A stretch of 64,000 nt of DNA. It comes from Fodinicurvata sp. EGI_FJ10296 (GTDB lineage Bacteria; Pseudomonadota; Alphaproteobacteria; DSM-16000; Inquilinaceae). How positions within the stretch are numbered: position 1 is the first letter of the stretch; the number at the start of each line of letters is the position of its first letter. This document shows positions 19,194 to 27,946 of the stretch, one piece after another. Below the pieces are notes generated by a model. The model did no database searches and was not told the DNA's origin. It saw only the letters and a list, made by a program, of their open reading frames with translations. Both the position numbers and the translations under genes were made by a program. The DNA lies in NCBI RefSeq assembly GCF_040712075.1, contig NZ_JBFCVL010000001.1:131501-195500 (forward strand), written 5' to 3'.

Positions 19194-19214
19194 GGGGGGA
19201 TGGCGCATCCCCCC
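19194..19214. other. Strong hairpin between adhesin and sapC-like genes
   Basis: GGGGGGATG-GCG-CATCCCCCC is a perfect 9-bp stem with a 3-nt loop, lying just past the adhesin stop codon. An outer imperfect stem (GGCGGCAC with GTGCCGTCGCC) extends it. No T-run follows on the leftward strand, so it is not a classical terminator. It could limit readthrough or protect the long adhesin mRNA's 3' end. Confidence 0.5.
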
Positions 19215-19232
19215 AAGGTGCCGTCGCCAGGT

Positions 19233-22200
19233 TTACAATACCTGTTCGGCTTCCTCTTCTTCGTCGTCCGCTCCGGCCATGATCCGGTCGACGCCATCGC
19301 CGGTCAGGTCCAGGACGACGATGTTGCCGCCTTGCAGCAGGGACGCGATGTTGTCCGAGGTCCGGGCGACGATGATGCGCGACACGCCATCCATGGCCCC
19401 CGGACCGGCCGCCGTCGAGATCATGCCAAAGAGCTGATCTTCCGGCAGGGCGAGGAGCTGCGAGGCCTGGCCGTCGCCGGCAACGACGACGAGCACCGAT
19501 CCGATGCCTTGAGGCTGGAAGCCTTCGACACCGACATCCGACTGTCCGGCGCCACCGGAGACGAAGGTATTGCCGTTGAAGCTGACCACGCCCGGTCCGG
19601 TCGGCGTCAGGCTGCCGGCATTGCCGGTCAGGGCGGCGCTGGCGGACGTGATCGTGACGTTCCCGCCAACGTTCACCGATCCGTTTACGTCCGGCGCATT
19701 AAAGGTGGCGGACCCGCCGGAATAGCTGCCGGAAACCGACTGACCGCCGGTCGCCTGAATGCTGCCGCTGCCGGCGTTGGCGTTGGCGTTGACCGACTGA
19801 CCGGCGGAAAGGATCACGTTGCCGCCACCGGTCGAAATGTTCCCGGAGACGTCCTGACCGGAAACAGTCGCGCTGCCGCCGTTGGTCGCGACATCCACGT
19901 TGGTGTTGCCGCCTGAACCGGCCGAGACGTTGCCGCTCGTCGAAGTGAGGCCGCCCGACAGGTTGCCACCGCTTCGGGCGTTGACGGAGCCCAGCGCATT
20001 GATCGTATTGAAGCTGAGCGAAATGTCCTCCGCAGCATCCAGATCCGACGCTGTTACATAAGCGGTGGTATCGGCGGCCTGGGTGATCCGGTTGACGTTG
20101 TTGATCGTCAGATTGCCGATGCGGCTGTTCACGCCTCCGATATTCGCATTGAGCCGCGCCGTTGTCGTATCGGACGAACCGGTCAATGTCAGGTTCCGGC
20201 CCTCCCCGGTCACGACGCCGTTCAGGTTGATGTCGCCGTTCGGTGTCCGCAGCGTCGTCGCACCGGTCAGCGAGGTCGGACCGCCGAGCGTGATGTTGCC
20301 GGCCGCCGCGGTAACGGCTCCGCGAATGCCCATGGGCGCGCTGGACGTCAGGCTGTTGACGGTCGCATTGTTGAAGACCATCGAACGGTTGGCGTTGACG
20401 GACACCGCTTCGTTATAGGTGCCGTTGCGGACATTGATCGTCGAGCCGTTCTGGCTCCCCGAGATCGCCGTGTTGATCGACATCGCCCCGCTGCCGCCCC
20501 CGGCCAGCCCAGCCGTGCCAACGAAATACTGATTGGTGTCGGCCGTACCGTTCCAGCCACGAACGACGCTTGAGGCCCGTTCCCCGGGGTTCAGGTTGAC
20601 GGCGAATGCGACCGCATCCTGCACACCATTGCGATAGAAGGTGAACTCGTCGCCGTTGTCGCGGTGATCGGGGTTCTGAACGGTGTGAGTTGCAAAGGTG
20701 AGGTTGAGGTCGCCGATCTCCTGCAGCGGCAATGTCTGACCCGCGGTTTCGTAAGTCTGGGTAAAGACGCCCAGCGCCTCGTTGAAAGTGTTGCTGTCGT
20801 CAATCGTGATATTCGTCAGTTGCTGGTCGAAGAACCGATTGGTCTGATATAGCGCCACGCTTCCCCAGTTGTTTCCGCGTGTTGTCGTGTCCCGAAGGGT
20901 CACGTCGGCGCTGTCGGTGATCTGAATTCCGGCGCCCGAGGTGTTCTGACCATCGGCGACGACGGAGTCGATCGTCGCGCCAACCACACCATTGAGGTCG
21001 ATGGGAGACCGGCTGAAGCCTTCGATCGTCACGTTGGACAGGGTGAAATCCCGGACCCGGGCGGTCGCCCCGCCGGAAGGCTGAACCTTGACCCCGTAGT
21101 TGCCGCCCGCATTGGTGGCCGTCTGACCCAGCAGGGTGAATCCGTCGAGGGTGACATCATCGGCCCGCACGGCGATGCCGTAACCCGTCGTGGCGCGGGA
21201 ATCGATGATCGTCTGTCCCTGTCCGGCTCCGAGGATGGAAACGCCGTCGTTGATGGACAGGGTTTCCGCAAACGGGCCCGCACTGACGATGACATCATCG
21301 CCGTCGGCGGCATCGCCCAGCGCGGAACCGATGGCGCTGTGGATCGCCGACCCGCCATCGACATAAACGCTGCGATCGAAGTCGTTCGAGGCAACGAGAT
21401 CGCCGAGATAATCCGCCGACGCGTCGAGGGTCGTTCTCAGATGAGTGTCATTGTCCTCGAATGTGACGTCGCTGAATTCAAGCTCGCCGTTGTCCTCATA
21501 GCCGGTAACGCCGAACTGGTTGACGCCGGTTGCCATGTCGGTGATGGAGCCGCCCGTCATTTCGAAGCCGTCGACGCCAATGGCCTCGATGCCGGTTTCG
21601 CTGCCGTTGCCGTTCAGCGAGACGCTGTTCAGCGTGACGCCATTGACATCGAAAAGGCCGATACCGTGGCTGCCATTGGCGTTGATCTCCAGGTTCGACA
21701 AGGCAAGATCGGTGGTGTTGTAGCCGGAATCGGTTTCCGATTCGGCCAGGAGACCGATCGATCCGTTGGCGGCATTGATCGTGAGATCGGAAATACCGAC
21801 GCCATCGAGAACTTTTCCGTCCGCCGTTTGCCCGCGCAGCCGGATACCGCCGTCGATGATCGTCTCGCCGACCCCGGCACCCGTCAGGGTCACGCTCTCG
21901 TTGATCGACAGTGATTCTTCGTAACTGCCGGCGCCGGCAAGGACGCTATCGCCGGCCGATGCTCTCGCCAGGCCAGCAGCGATCGAGTGATCGACGTAGT
22001 TCCCGCCGACGACGACCGACGACCGGTCGAAAGTGTTGTTGTTGAAGATGTCCGCCACCGAATTGCCTTCGGTGTAGACATGGCTGGCCGCGCCGCCCAG
22101 CCCATCGCTTTCAAACGTATTGCCGGAAATTACGGTGTTGGGTCCGCGTGCACGCAAGCTGGCCCCATACCGCGTCGTCGTTCCGGCGAAAGTGTTGCCG

Positions 22201-25200
22201 GTGATCGTGGCATCGGCCGCATCGATGGTAACCAGCGTGTTGCCCTGTTCGTCGCCGTCTGCGTTGATGCCGCCGGCCGTGCCAGTGATCTCATTGTCGG
22301 CGAACAGGATGTCGGACGTATTGCCGCCGCCACTGCCACCGCCCATGACGACGAGCTGCCTTGGAACCGACTCTACGACGAACTGATCTTCAAAGCCGTC
22401 GCCAGCCGGCGTATCTCCGGAAAAGGTCGTACCGGCAAACTCGTTGCCAACAATCTCAAAATCGCTGATCGTAGCGCTGTACTCACTCATCAATCCGGCA
22501 TCGCCATTGGCAACGATCCGGTTTCCTTCCACGCGCGCGCCCGAGTGGCCGCCCTGGAAGTACACTGCCGCTTTCTCAAGACCCGGTGTTCCCTCGATTC
22601 CCGTGATCTCGAACCCGCGGCCCTCGGCGCCAATCCGCACGCCGGTGGTGTTATTCGTCACCTGTATTGCCCCGAGGGAACTGCCCGTCTGGCCAGCGAT
22701 CGACGTCTGATCCGCCCCGTCGATCGACAGCAGGTCTATGTTCCGGTCGATCCGGACATTCTGGTTATACTCGCCCGCCGCTACATTCACGGTGTCGCCC
22801 CCATTCGCCGCCTGAATCGCGGCGTTGATCGACATCGCCGTCGCGGCGTCCCCGGTCGTGCCGACATAGAACTGATCGTCGGTCGCCGAACCGGTCCAGC
22901 CCTGGATCACGCTGATGCCGGCTTTGCTGCGGTCGATAGCCTGCTGGTTCAGGCCGGCTGCGAAGGCGATGCTGTCCTGAAGGCCGGAGCGATAGAAGGC
23001 GAAGTCATCGCCATTTTCACGATGATTGGCATTGCGCGCAACATAGTCAGCAAAGGTCAGGTCGAGATCGCCCAGTTCCAAGCCAATATCGGAATAGCTT
23101 TGCGTGTATACGCCAATATTTTCGCCGAAAGTATTCGTTCCATCGATACTGATGCCGGTCGTTTGCTGATCGAAGAACCGATTGGCCTGATAGATCCCGA
23201 CGCTGCCCCAGGCATTGTTCATGGTTTCGCTGTTGGTGATCGTGACGTCGGCACTGTCGGAAATCTGAATGCCGGCCCCGCGCTCGCCCAATCCATCGAC
23301 GATGACCCGATCCAGGGTCGCGCCCACGACGCCGTTCATGTCGACACCGGCCCGGCTGAAGCCATCGATGCGGAGGTCGGACAGCGTCACATCCCGGACG
23401 CGGGCGGTTTCGTCGCTGGTGTCAAGCGGCTGTATCTTGATGCCGTAGTTGCTGTTCGAATTCGTGTCCGTCTGACCGGTGAGCGTGAAGCCACTCAACG
23501 TGACGTCGTCGCCCTCGACCGTCAGGCCATAGGACGTGGTTCCTGTTGTGTCGATTTCGGTCTCGGCGGTGCCCGAACCGGCAATGCTGACCGACTTGTC
23601 GATCGTCAGGACCTCTTCGTAGCGACCTGCCCCAACATCGAGGGTCGTGCCGTCTTCAGCGGCATCGAGCGCCGGGCTGATGTCGCTGTAGATCCGGGCC
23701 GTGAACGGAGACGCATCGTCAGATTCACCCAGTTGCACGTCGCCATTGGCGTCGCGAATGACCACGCTGCGGTTCAGGTTGTTATTCGCAATAAAGTCAT
23801 TGATCCAGGCCGTGTCAGGCAGCAACGAGCTATCGTCATCGAGTGCCGAGAATATGCTGACCGAACCATCCCAGGGCGTGTCATTCACGGCATTGATGTC
23901 GTTGCCGCTCACGGTCGGCAGCCCTGACGACGCGTTGCGCCAAGCAGATCCAACCCCCTCACTCTGGTTCCCGGAGACCGAAATTGCCGATGTGCCGGGG
24001 TAGTGCGCGTTGATTTCGTTACCGATTATCCGGATGCCGTCTTCGCCGGCCTCCGCAATGCCGGCACCATTGTTGACGGAAATGCCACCGGCCAGAATGT
24101 TGCCTTCGATCAGGCCGGAGCGCGCCTCCGCCTCGTTGAAATAGACCGCCCCGGCTCCGACAACGGTGCGGCCATCACCGAAATCACGAAGCCGTATCTC
24201 ACTGTCCAGAAGGCTGAAATTGTTGCCGTAAACTTCAACAGCCTTGTTGACGACGGTCAGGTCTTCACCCGCTCCGAAATAATCCGCGTAGTCCGAACCG
24301 CGAGCTTCGAGTATCAATCCCTGAATCGACACATCATCAGCGCGGATCTCGAAATTGGCGCCATAGCTCGACTGATGCTGCCCGACGATCACTGCTTCGG
24401 CGTCGGTCGCGCTCGTGATTGGATTGCCGTCGCCGTCAACGCCGATGATCGAAACGGAATTGTCGATATACATGCTGTACCATCGACCACCGTTCGCCTG
24501 AACGCCCTCTTCATAGGTGCCCGGAGCAACGAAGACCGTGCCCCCTGCATCGACGGCATCGACGGCATTCTGAACCGAGGCATGGTCGCTGGTTACATGA
24601 ACCTCGTCACTCGGATTGAAGCCGAAATTCTCCAACTCGTACCGGGTATTGAGTGACAGGCGCTGGCCATGCAGCCCGTCCGCACGGGCATTGTCGATGA
24701 CGATACCGGCCGCCTGCCCACCGCTGCGAAAGCGGCTGTCGAGCGACAGGTCGGCGACGCGCAGAAAGCCGCTCTCCGTGATTTCAAGCCGGCCGGCTTC
24801 GACGTCGTTGCCCAGGACCAGATTGACCGTGGTATCGGCATCGGATTCGCCGCGCGGGGCGCCGACCTCGGCACTCACCACCATGTCGCGGGCTTCGACG
24901 TCGATGGTGCCGCCATCGGCCATGACGTCACCGCCGACATTGACGGTGCCGTTCTCGCCGCCATTCAGGACGATGCGGCCGTCGGACTGTTCAACGCTGT
25001 TCGCGCGCACGACGCCGTCCATATTGACCACGCTGTCGACGACACCGCTGGCTGCGGCGGCCGACATCCGGATCACGCCGCCATCGGCGTTCAGCGTGCC
25101 ATCATTGGTGGCGCTGACTGCCTGGTCGGCGACCGCGATTTCGATCAGACCGTCACCATACAGATCGACCGTCGCCTGCTCGGCGCCCGCCAATGTGATG

Positions 25201-25829
25201 ACGCCCATGCGCGCGTTGATGGTGCCGGAATTGCGGACATGGGGCGCAACAAAGGCCGCGATACCGCCATCGGCGACCGTGATCTCGCCCTCATTGACGA
25301 CTGAGCCGTCGGTGGCGCCGAAGATCTCGATCTCGCCCGCCCCGCCGAGGAAGGCATCGGCATCGATCGTTCCGGTGCTGGCGACAAGCCCGCCGACATC
25401 GACCCGGGCACTGTCACCGAACATCACCCCGTTCGGGTTCATCAGCCAGACATTGCCGTTGGCCTGAAGATCGCCGAGGATCGAGGAGACATCGTCGCCC
25501 GTGACCCGGTTGACGGTGATCGAGTCATTGCCGGCCAGCTGGTCGAAAATGACCGAGGCGTCGCCGCCGATGGAGAATTCCCGCCAGTCGATGACGCCGC
25601 GGCTGAGCGCCTGCTGGATCGTCATTGTCTGTCCGTTGACCGAGATGTTCACGTCGCCGCCGACGATCTGGTCGAGGTTCGGCAGCGTCTCCGGCGAAAT
25701 GGCACCGGCGCCGCTGGATGCGGATATCAGACCGACAGCCGCAAGAAGCCCCGGCACGTATCCCCCGGACAGGGCGGTCCGGGACAAGAAATGACGGCCG
25801 ATGTCGTTGCGGTTGAAAGTGGCTTTCAT
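19233..25829 (-). CDS. Two-partner secretion adhesin (filamentous haemagglutinin-type TpsA) with right-handed beta-helix repeats
   Basis: A 2198-residue exoprotein secreted by the partner pore encoded just upstream. After the signal region (HFLSRTALSGGYVPGLLAAVGL) comes the TPS secretion domain with its conserved WLMNPNGVMFGDSARVDVGG. The rest is mostly beta-helix: six units of the type AIxxAxxGDTVxVxxGxY occur, and a block of about 230 residues appears twice (near 23550-22830 and 21195-20510). The C terminus is acidic (GADDEEEEAEQ) without a visible cysteine pair. A TAAG tetrapeptide, matching the LapG consensus, is at about residues 2139-2142 (19404-19415). I start at 25829 because AAGGGA lies 8 nt upstream; 25859 is an alternative. 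Confidence 0.93.
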   Translation of the reverse strand: MKATFNRNDIGRHFLSRTALSGGYVPGLLAAVGLISASSGAGAISPETLPNLDQIVGGDVNISVNGQTMTIQQALSRGVIDWREFSIGGDASVIFDQLAGNDSITVNRVTGDDVSSILGDLQANGNVWLMNPNGVMFGDSARVDVGGLVASTGTIDADAFLGGAGEIEIFGATDGSVVNEGEITVADGGIAAFVAPHVRNSGTINARMGVITLAGAEQATVDLYGDGLIEIAVADQAVSATNDGTLNADGGVIRMSAAAASGVVDSVVNMDGVVRANSVEQSDGRIVLNGGENGTVNVGGDVMADGGTIDVEARDMVVSAEVGAPRGESDADTTVNLVLGNDVEAGRLEITESGFLRVADLSLDSRFRSGGQAAGIVIDNARADGLHGQRLSLNTRYELENFGFNPSDEVHVTSDHASVQNAVDAVDAGGTVFVAPGTYEEGVQANGGRWYSMYIDNSVSIIGVDGDGNPITSATDAEAVIVGQHQSSYGANFEIRADDVSIQGLILEARGSDYADYFGAGEDLTVVNKAVEVYGNNFSLLDSEIRLRDFGDGRTVVGAGAVYFNEAEARSGLIEGNILAGGISVNNGAGIAEAGEDGIRIIGNEINAHYPGTSAISVSGNQSEGVGSAWRNASSGLPTVSGNDINAVNDTPWDGSVSIFSALDDDSSLLPDTAWINDFIANNNLNRSVVIRDANGDVQLGESDDASPFTARIYSDISPALDAAEDGTTLDVGAGRYEEVLTIDKSVSIAGSGTAETEIDTTGTTSYGLTVEGDDVTLSGFTLTGQTDTNSNSNYGIKIQPLDTSDETARVRDVTLSDLRIDGFSRAGVDMNGVVGATLDRVIVDGLGERGAGIQISDSADVTITNSETMNNAWGSVGIYQANRFFDQQTTGISIDGTNTFGENIGVYTQSYSDIGLELGDLDLTFADYVARNANHRENGDDFAFYRSGLQDSIAFAAGLNQQAIDRSKAGISVIQGWTGSATDDQFYVGTTGDAATAMSINAAIQAANGGDTVNVAAGEYNQNVRIDRNIDLLSIDGADQTSIAGQTGSSLGAIQVTNNTTGVRIGAEGRGFEITGIEGTPGLEKAAVYFQGGHSGARVEGNRIVANGDAGLMSEYSATISDFEIVGNEFAGTTFSGDTPAGDGFEDQFVVESVPRQLVVMGGGSGGGNTSDILFADNEITGTAGGINADGDEQGNTLVTIDAADATITGNTFAGTTTRYGASLRARGPNTVISGNTFESDGLGGAASHVYTEGNSVADIFNNNTFDRSSVVVGGNYVDHSIAAGLARASAGDSVLAGAGSYEESLSINESVTLTGAGVGETIIDGGIRLRGQTADGKVLDGVGISDLTINAANGSIGLLAESETDSGYNTTDLALSNLEINANGSHGIGLFDVNGVTLNSVSLNGNGSETGIEAIGVDGFEMTGGSITDMATGVNQFGVTGYEDNGELEFSDVTFEDNDTHLRTTLDASADYLGDLVASNDFDRSVYVDGGSAIHSAIGSALGDAADGDDVIVSAGPFAETLSINDGVSILGAGQGQTIIDSRATTGYGIAVRADDVTLDGFTLLGQTATNAGGNYGVKVQPSGGATARVRDFTLSNVTIEGFSRSPIDLNGVVGATIDSVVADGQNTSGAGIQITDSADVTLRDTTTRGNNWGSVALYQTNRFFDQQLTNITIDDSNTFNEALGVFTQTYETAGQTLPLQEIGDLNLTFATHTVQNPDHRDNGDEFTFYRNGVQDAVAFAVNLNPGERASSVVRGWNGTADTNQYFVGTAGLAGGGSGAMSINTAISGSQNGSTINVRNGTYNEAVSVNANRSMVFNNATVNSLTSSAPMGIRGAVTAAAGNITLGGPTSLTGATTLRTPNGDINLNGVVTGEGRNLTLTGSSDTTTARLNANIGGVNSRIGNLTINNVNRITQAADTTAYVTASDLDAAEDISLSFNTINALGSVNARSGGNLSGGLTSTSGNVSAGSGGNTNVDVATNGGSATVSGQDVSGNISTGGGNVILSAGQSVNANANAGSGSIQATGGQSVSGSYSGGSATFNAPDVNGSVNVGGNVTITSASAALTGNAGSLTPTGPGVVSFNGNTFVSGGAGQSDVGVEGFQPQGIGSVLVVVAGDGQASQLLALPEDQLFGMISTAAGPGAMDGVSRIIVARTSDNIASLLQGGNIVVLDLTGDGVDRIMAGADDEEEEAEQVL

Positions 25830-25900
25830 GATTCTTATCCCTTGATCTCGAGTATTCATTGAAGAATTTGTCTGGACGGCGGCCGTCAAAACGGTCTGGA

Positions 25901-27595
25901 TCAGAACGTTGCAGCCAGCGAGAAGAAGAAGCGCGTGTCACGGTTGCCTTCGGCCGCAACATCGCGTGTCAGCGGCTGAGCGACTTCCAGCGATCCGCTC
26001 AGGGTGTCGAACAGGCCGAACCGGATGCCACCGCCTGCAGATGCCGCGCTTTCGCTTTCCGCGCCGCGCTTTTCGGCCATACCGATGTCGTAAAAGGCAT
26101 AGAACTGAAGACTGTCCAGCTGGTCGATGGACGAGACATCGGCGGCGTAGCGGGCTTCCAGGCTGCCGGCGATGCCGCCGTCACCGGTGACTTCCGACCC
26201 GTCGTAAGCGCGACCGAAACGAGCGCCGCCCACGGCGAACTCCTCGGATGCCAGCAACACATCGCTGGCGATCTGGGCGCGCACCGCCCCATACAGGCTG
26301 AAGCCGCTACCCAGGCTCTGCAGCCGGCTGGCGTCCAGTGTCAGCTTGGTGAAGTCGCCCCGGCCCCCGGTTCTGGACACGCCGGTATCGGAAATCGTGG
26401 CGTCGAAGATATCGACACCCTGGCTGACTTCGGCGCCGAACGAAGTGATGCCGCGATAGCTGTCGAGGACATCGCCGTCGATGCCAACCCTGACGACCCG
26501 AAGCCGGTCCTCGTAGTCAAGCAGCCTGAATTGCGGATCGAACGCGTTTTCGGCGTCGGTATAGTCGAAGCGGGCACCGATGGTCAGATTGGTGTCGCGC
26601 GAGCGGATAAGCGGATAATCGGCCCCGATCGTCCAGGACGTCGTCCGGCCGTCGATACCGAATTGCCGCAAGGACGAGCCCGGCTGGGTCTGGCTATGGC
26701 TTACCGACCCGTGCAGCACCAAACCGTCGTATCCGATTGGCACCTCTGCCGAACCGCTGATATAGCGCAGTTCGCTGGTGTCTTCCGGTGTCGTCGCGGC
26801 AACGATGCTGACGGTTTCGTTGTTGCCGGTCGGGTTGTTCAGTGTCGCGCCGATCGTTGTTCGGACAGGACCGATATAGCGTGTGCCACGATTGTCGGCG
26901 GCGACGAATCCTTCGACCCGTTGCTCGTCCACGACCAGCGTCAGGTCTGCTGCACCCGGCTCGACCGGCGAGGCCGACAGCACCGATCGGACACTGACGC
27001 CGGGCAGATCGTTGGCGAGGAGAAGATAGCGCTCCAGATCGCGCTGCCTCAACGGACGCGACGCGGAAATCGAAGCGCCGTACTGCTCGATCCGTGCATG
27101 ACCTGCGGTCGGCTCGCCTTCCGGGTCGGTCACGGCTACCTGGTCAACATAGCCTTCAACGACTCGAAGGGTAACGACACCGTCCTCGATTTCCTGTGCC
27201 GGAACAATGGCCTGCGCCAGAATATAGCCGGCATCGCGATAGGCGAGCGTCACCTGATGCGCAAACCCGTAGACATCCGCCAGCGAAACCTCGGAACCGA
27301 CCTGCCCGGAGAAGATTGGCGCCAGCGCGTCATCGTCGATGGCGTTGTTGCCCTGCAGTTCGATGCCGCCCAGGACAAAAACGACGTCTTCCGCCCCTTC
27401 GGGCGCCGCCGGATCACGCGGGTCGGTCGCCGGGATTGACGGCTCGTCGACCGCAGGCGCCGGCATCGGCACGTCAATCGTGCCGGGGTCAACGCTTGGG
27501 GGGATCTGGGGATCCTGCGCGGATGCCGGGCCGTACAAGGGCATCATCATCGTGCAACCGAGTCCGATTGCCGCAACTGCAGCCAATCTTGCCAT
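25901..27595 (-). CDS. Two-partner secretion outer-membrane transporter (TpsB, ShlB/FhaC family)
   Basis: A 564-residue outer-membrane protein that exports the adhesin. A signal peptide (MARLAAVAAIGLGCTMMM, ending near ASAQD) is followed by a proline-rich linker. A POTRA domain begins at FVLGGIELQGNNAIDDDAL and includes VTLRVVEGYVDQVAV. A second POTRA-type segment precedes the 16-strand barrel. The barrel-lid region has GGARFGRAYDGSEVTGDGG, a variant of the family's VRGY/F loop, and the protein ends in an outer-membrane-type terminal phenylalanine (FFFSLAATF). It is first in the operon, 71 bp before the adhesin. The start at 27595 has AAGGAATTAGG upstream, resembling the adhesin's own leader. 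Confidence 0.93.
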   Translation of the reverse strand: MARLAAVAAIGLGCTMMMPLYGPASAQDPQIPPSVDPGTIDVPMPAPAVDEPSIPATDPRDPAAPEGAEDVVFVLGGIELQGNNAIDDDALAPIFSGQVGSEVSLADVYGFAHQVTLAYRDAGYILAQAIVPAQEIEDGVVTLRVVEGYVDQVAVTDPEGEPTAGHARIEQYGASISASRPLRQRDLERYLLLANDLPGVSVRSVLSASPVEPGAADLTLVVDEQRVEGFVAADNRGTRYIGPVRTTIGATLNNPTGNNETVSIVAATTPEDTSELRYISGSAEVPIGYDGLVLHGSVSHSQTQPGSSLRQFGIDGRTTSWTIGADYPLIRSRDTNLTIGARFDYTDAENAFDPQFRLLDYEDRLRVVRVGIDGDVLDSYRGITSFGAEVSQGVDIFDATISDTGVSRTGGRGDFTKLTLDASRLQSLGSGFSLYGAVRAQIASDVLLASEEFAVGGARFGRAYDGSEVTGDGGIAGSLEARYAADVSSIDQLDSLQFYAFYDIGMAEKRGAESESAASAGGGIRFGLFDTLSGSLEVAQPLTRDVAAEGNRDTRFFFSLAATF

Positions 27596-27946
27596 CGTCC
27601 TAATTCCTTGGTCTCGTTCCAAATCTGCAGGTTGCGCCGCAACACGACCGCCTCATTGCGAACACGATACGATGCTTTTCGTTTGAATGTAAATTGTTTT
27701 TTAACTAATGTTTCCACACATTGCGTTGGAAACCCGCGACCTCGCCGCTCATGCTCAGCCGGACGAAATCCCGAAATGAATTGCTGCTCCTGATCGCAAA
27801 TATCAGCAATAGCTCTGGACCAAGTCAGCCTTCTTTTGCGATACTCTGAGGCCGAATGAGAAAAAGCTACTTCAATTATTATGGATGGTTAATATCTATT
27901 ATATATTATAGAGATTAATTCCTTTAAATTTGGCACATGAGCGGAA
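27596..27946. promoter_or_regulatory. Divergent intergenic region between tpsBA and the HD-GYP-like gene
   Basis: About 350 bp without a gene. It must hold the promoter of the leftward adhesin operon and that of the rightward membrane-sensor gene. The right half is very AT-rich (27850-27930, including TATTATATATTATAG), unlike the rest of the window, and could contain the rightward -10 region. I see no clear long palindrome. No assignment of -35 boxes is safe. Confidence 0.5.

Noticed and set aside
19236-19300. CdrA-style cysteine hook at the adhesin C terminus
   Set aside because: No cysteine pair is present in the last 100 residues, so this retention mode cannot be claimed.
21987-23927. 646-codon open frame antisense to the adhesin gene
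   Set aside because: It mirrors the high-GC beta-helix repeats on the other strand, has no domain and no ribosome-binding site, and the opposite frame is an unmistakable TPS adhesin.
25769-25859. Extended signal peptide region (ESPR) of the adhesin
   Set aside because: The N terminus lacks the MNKxYRxxxN-type start of ESPR-bearing TPS adhesins and looks like an ordinary, slightly long signal region.
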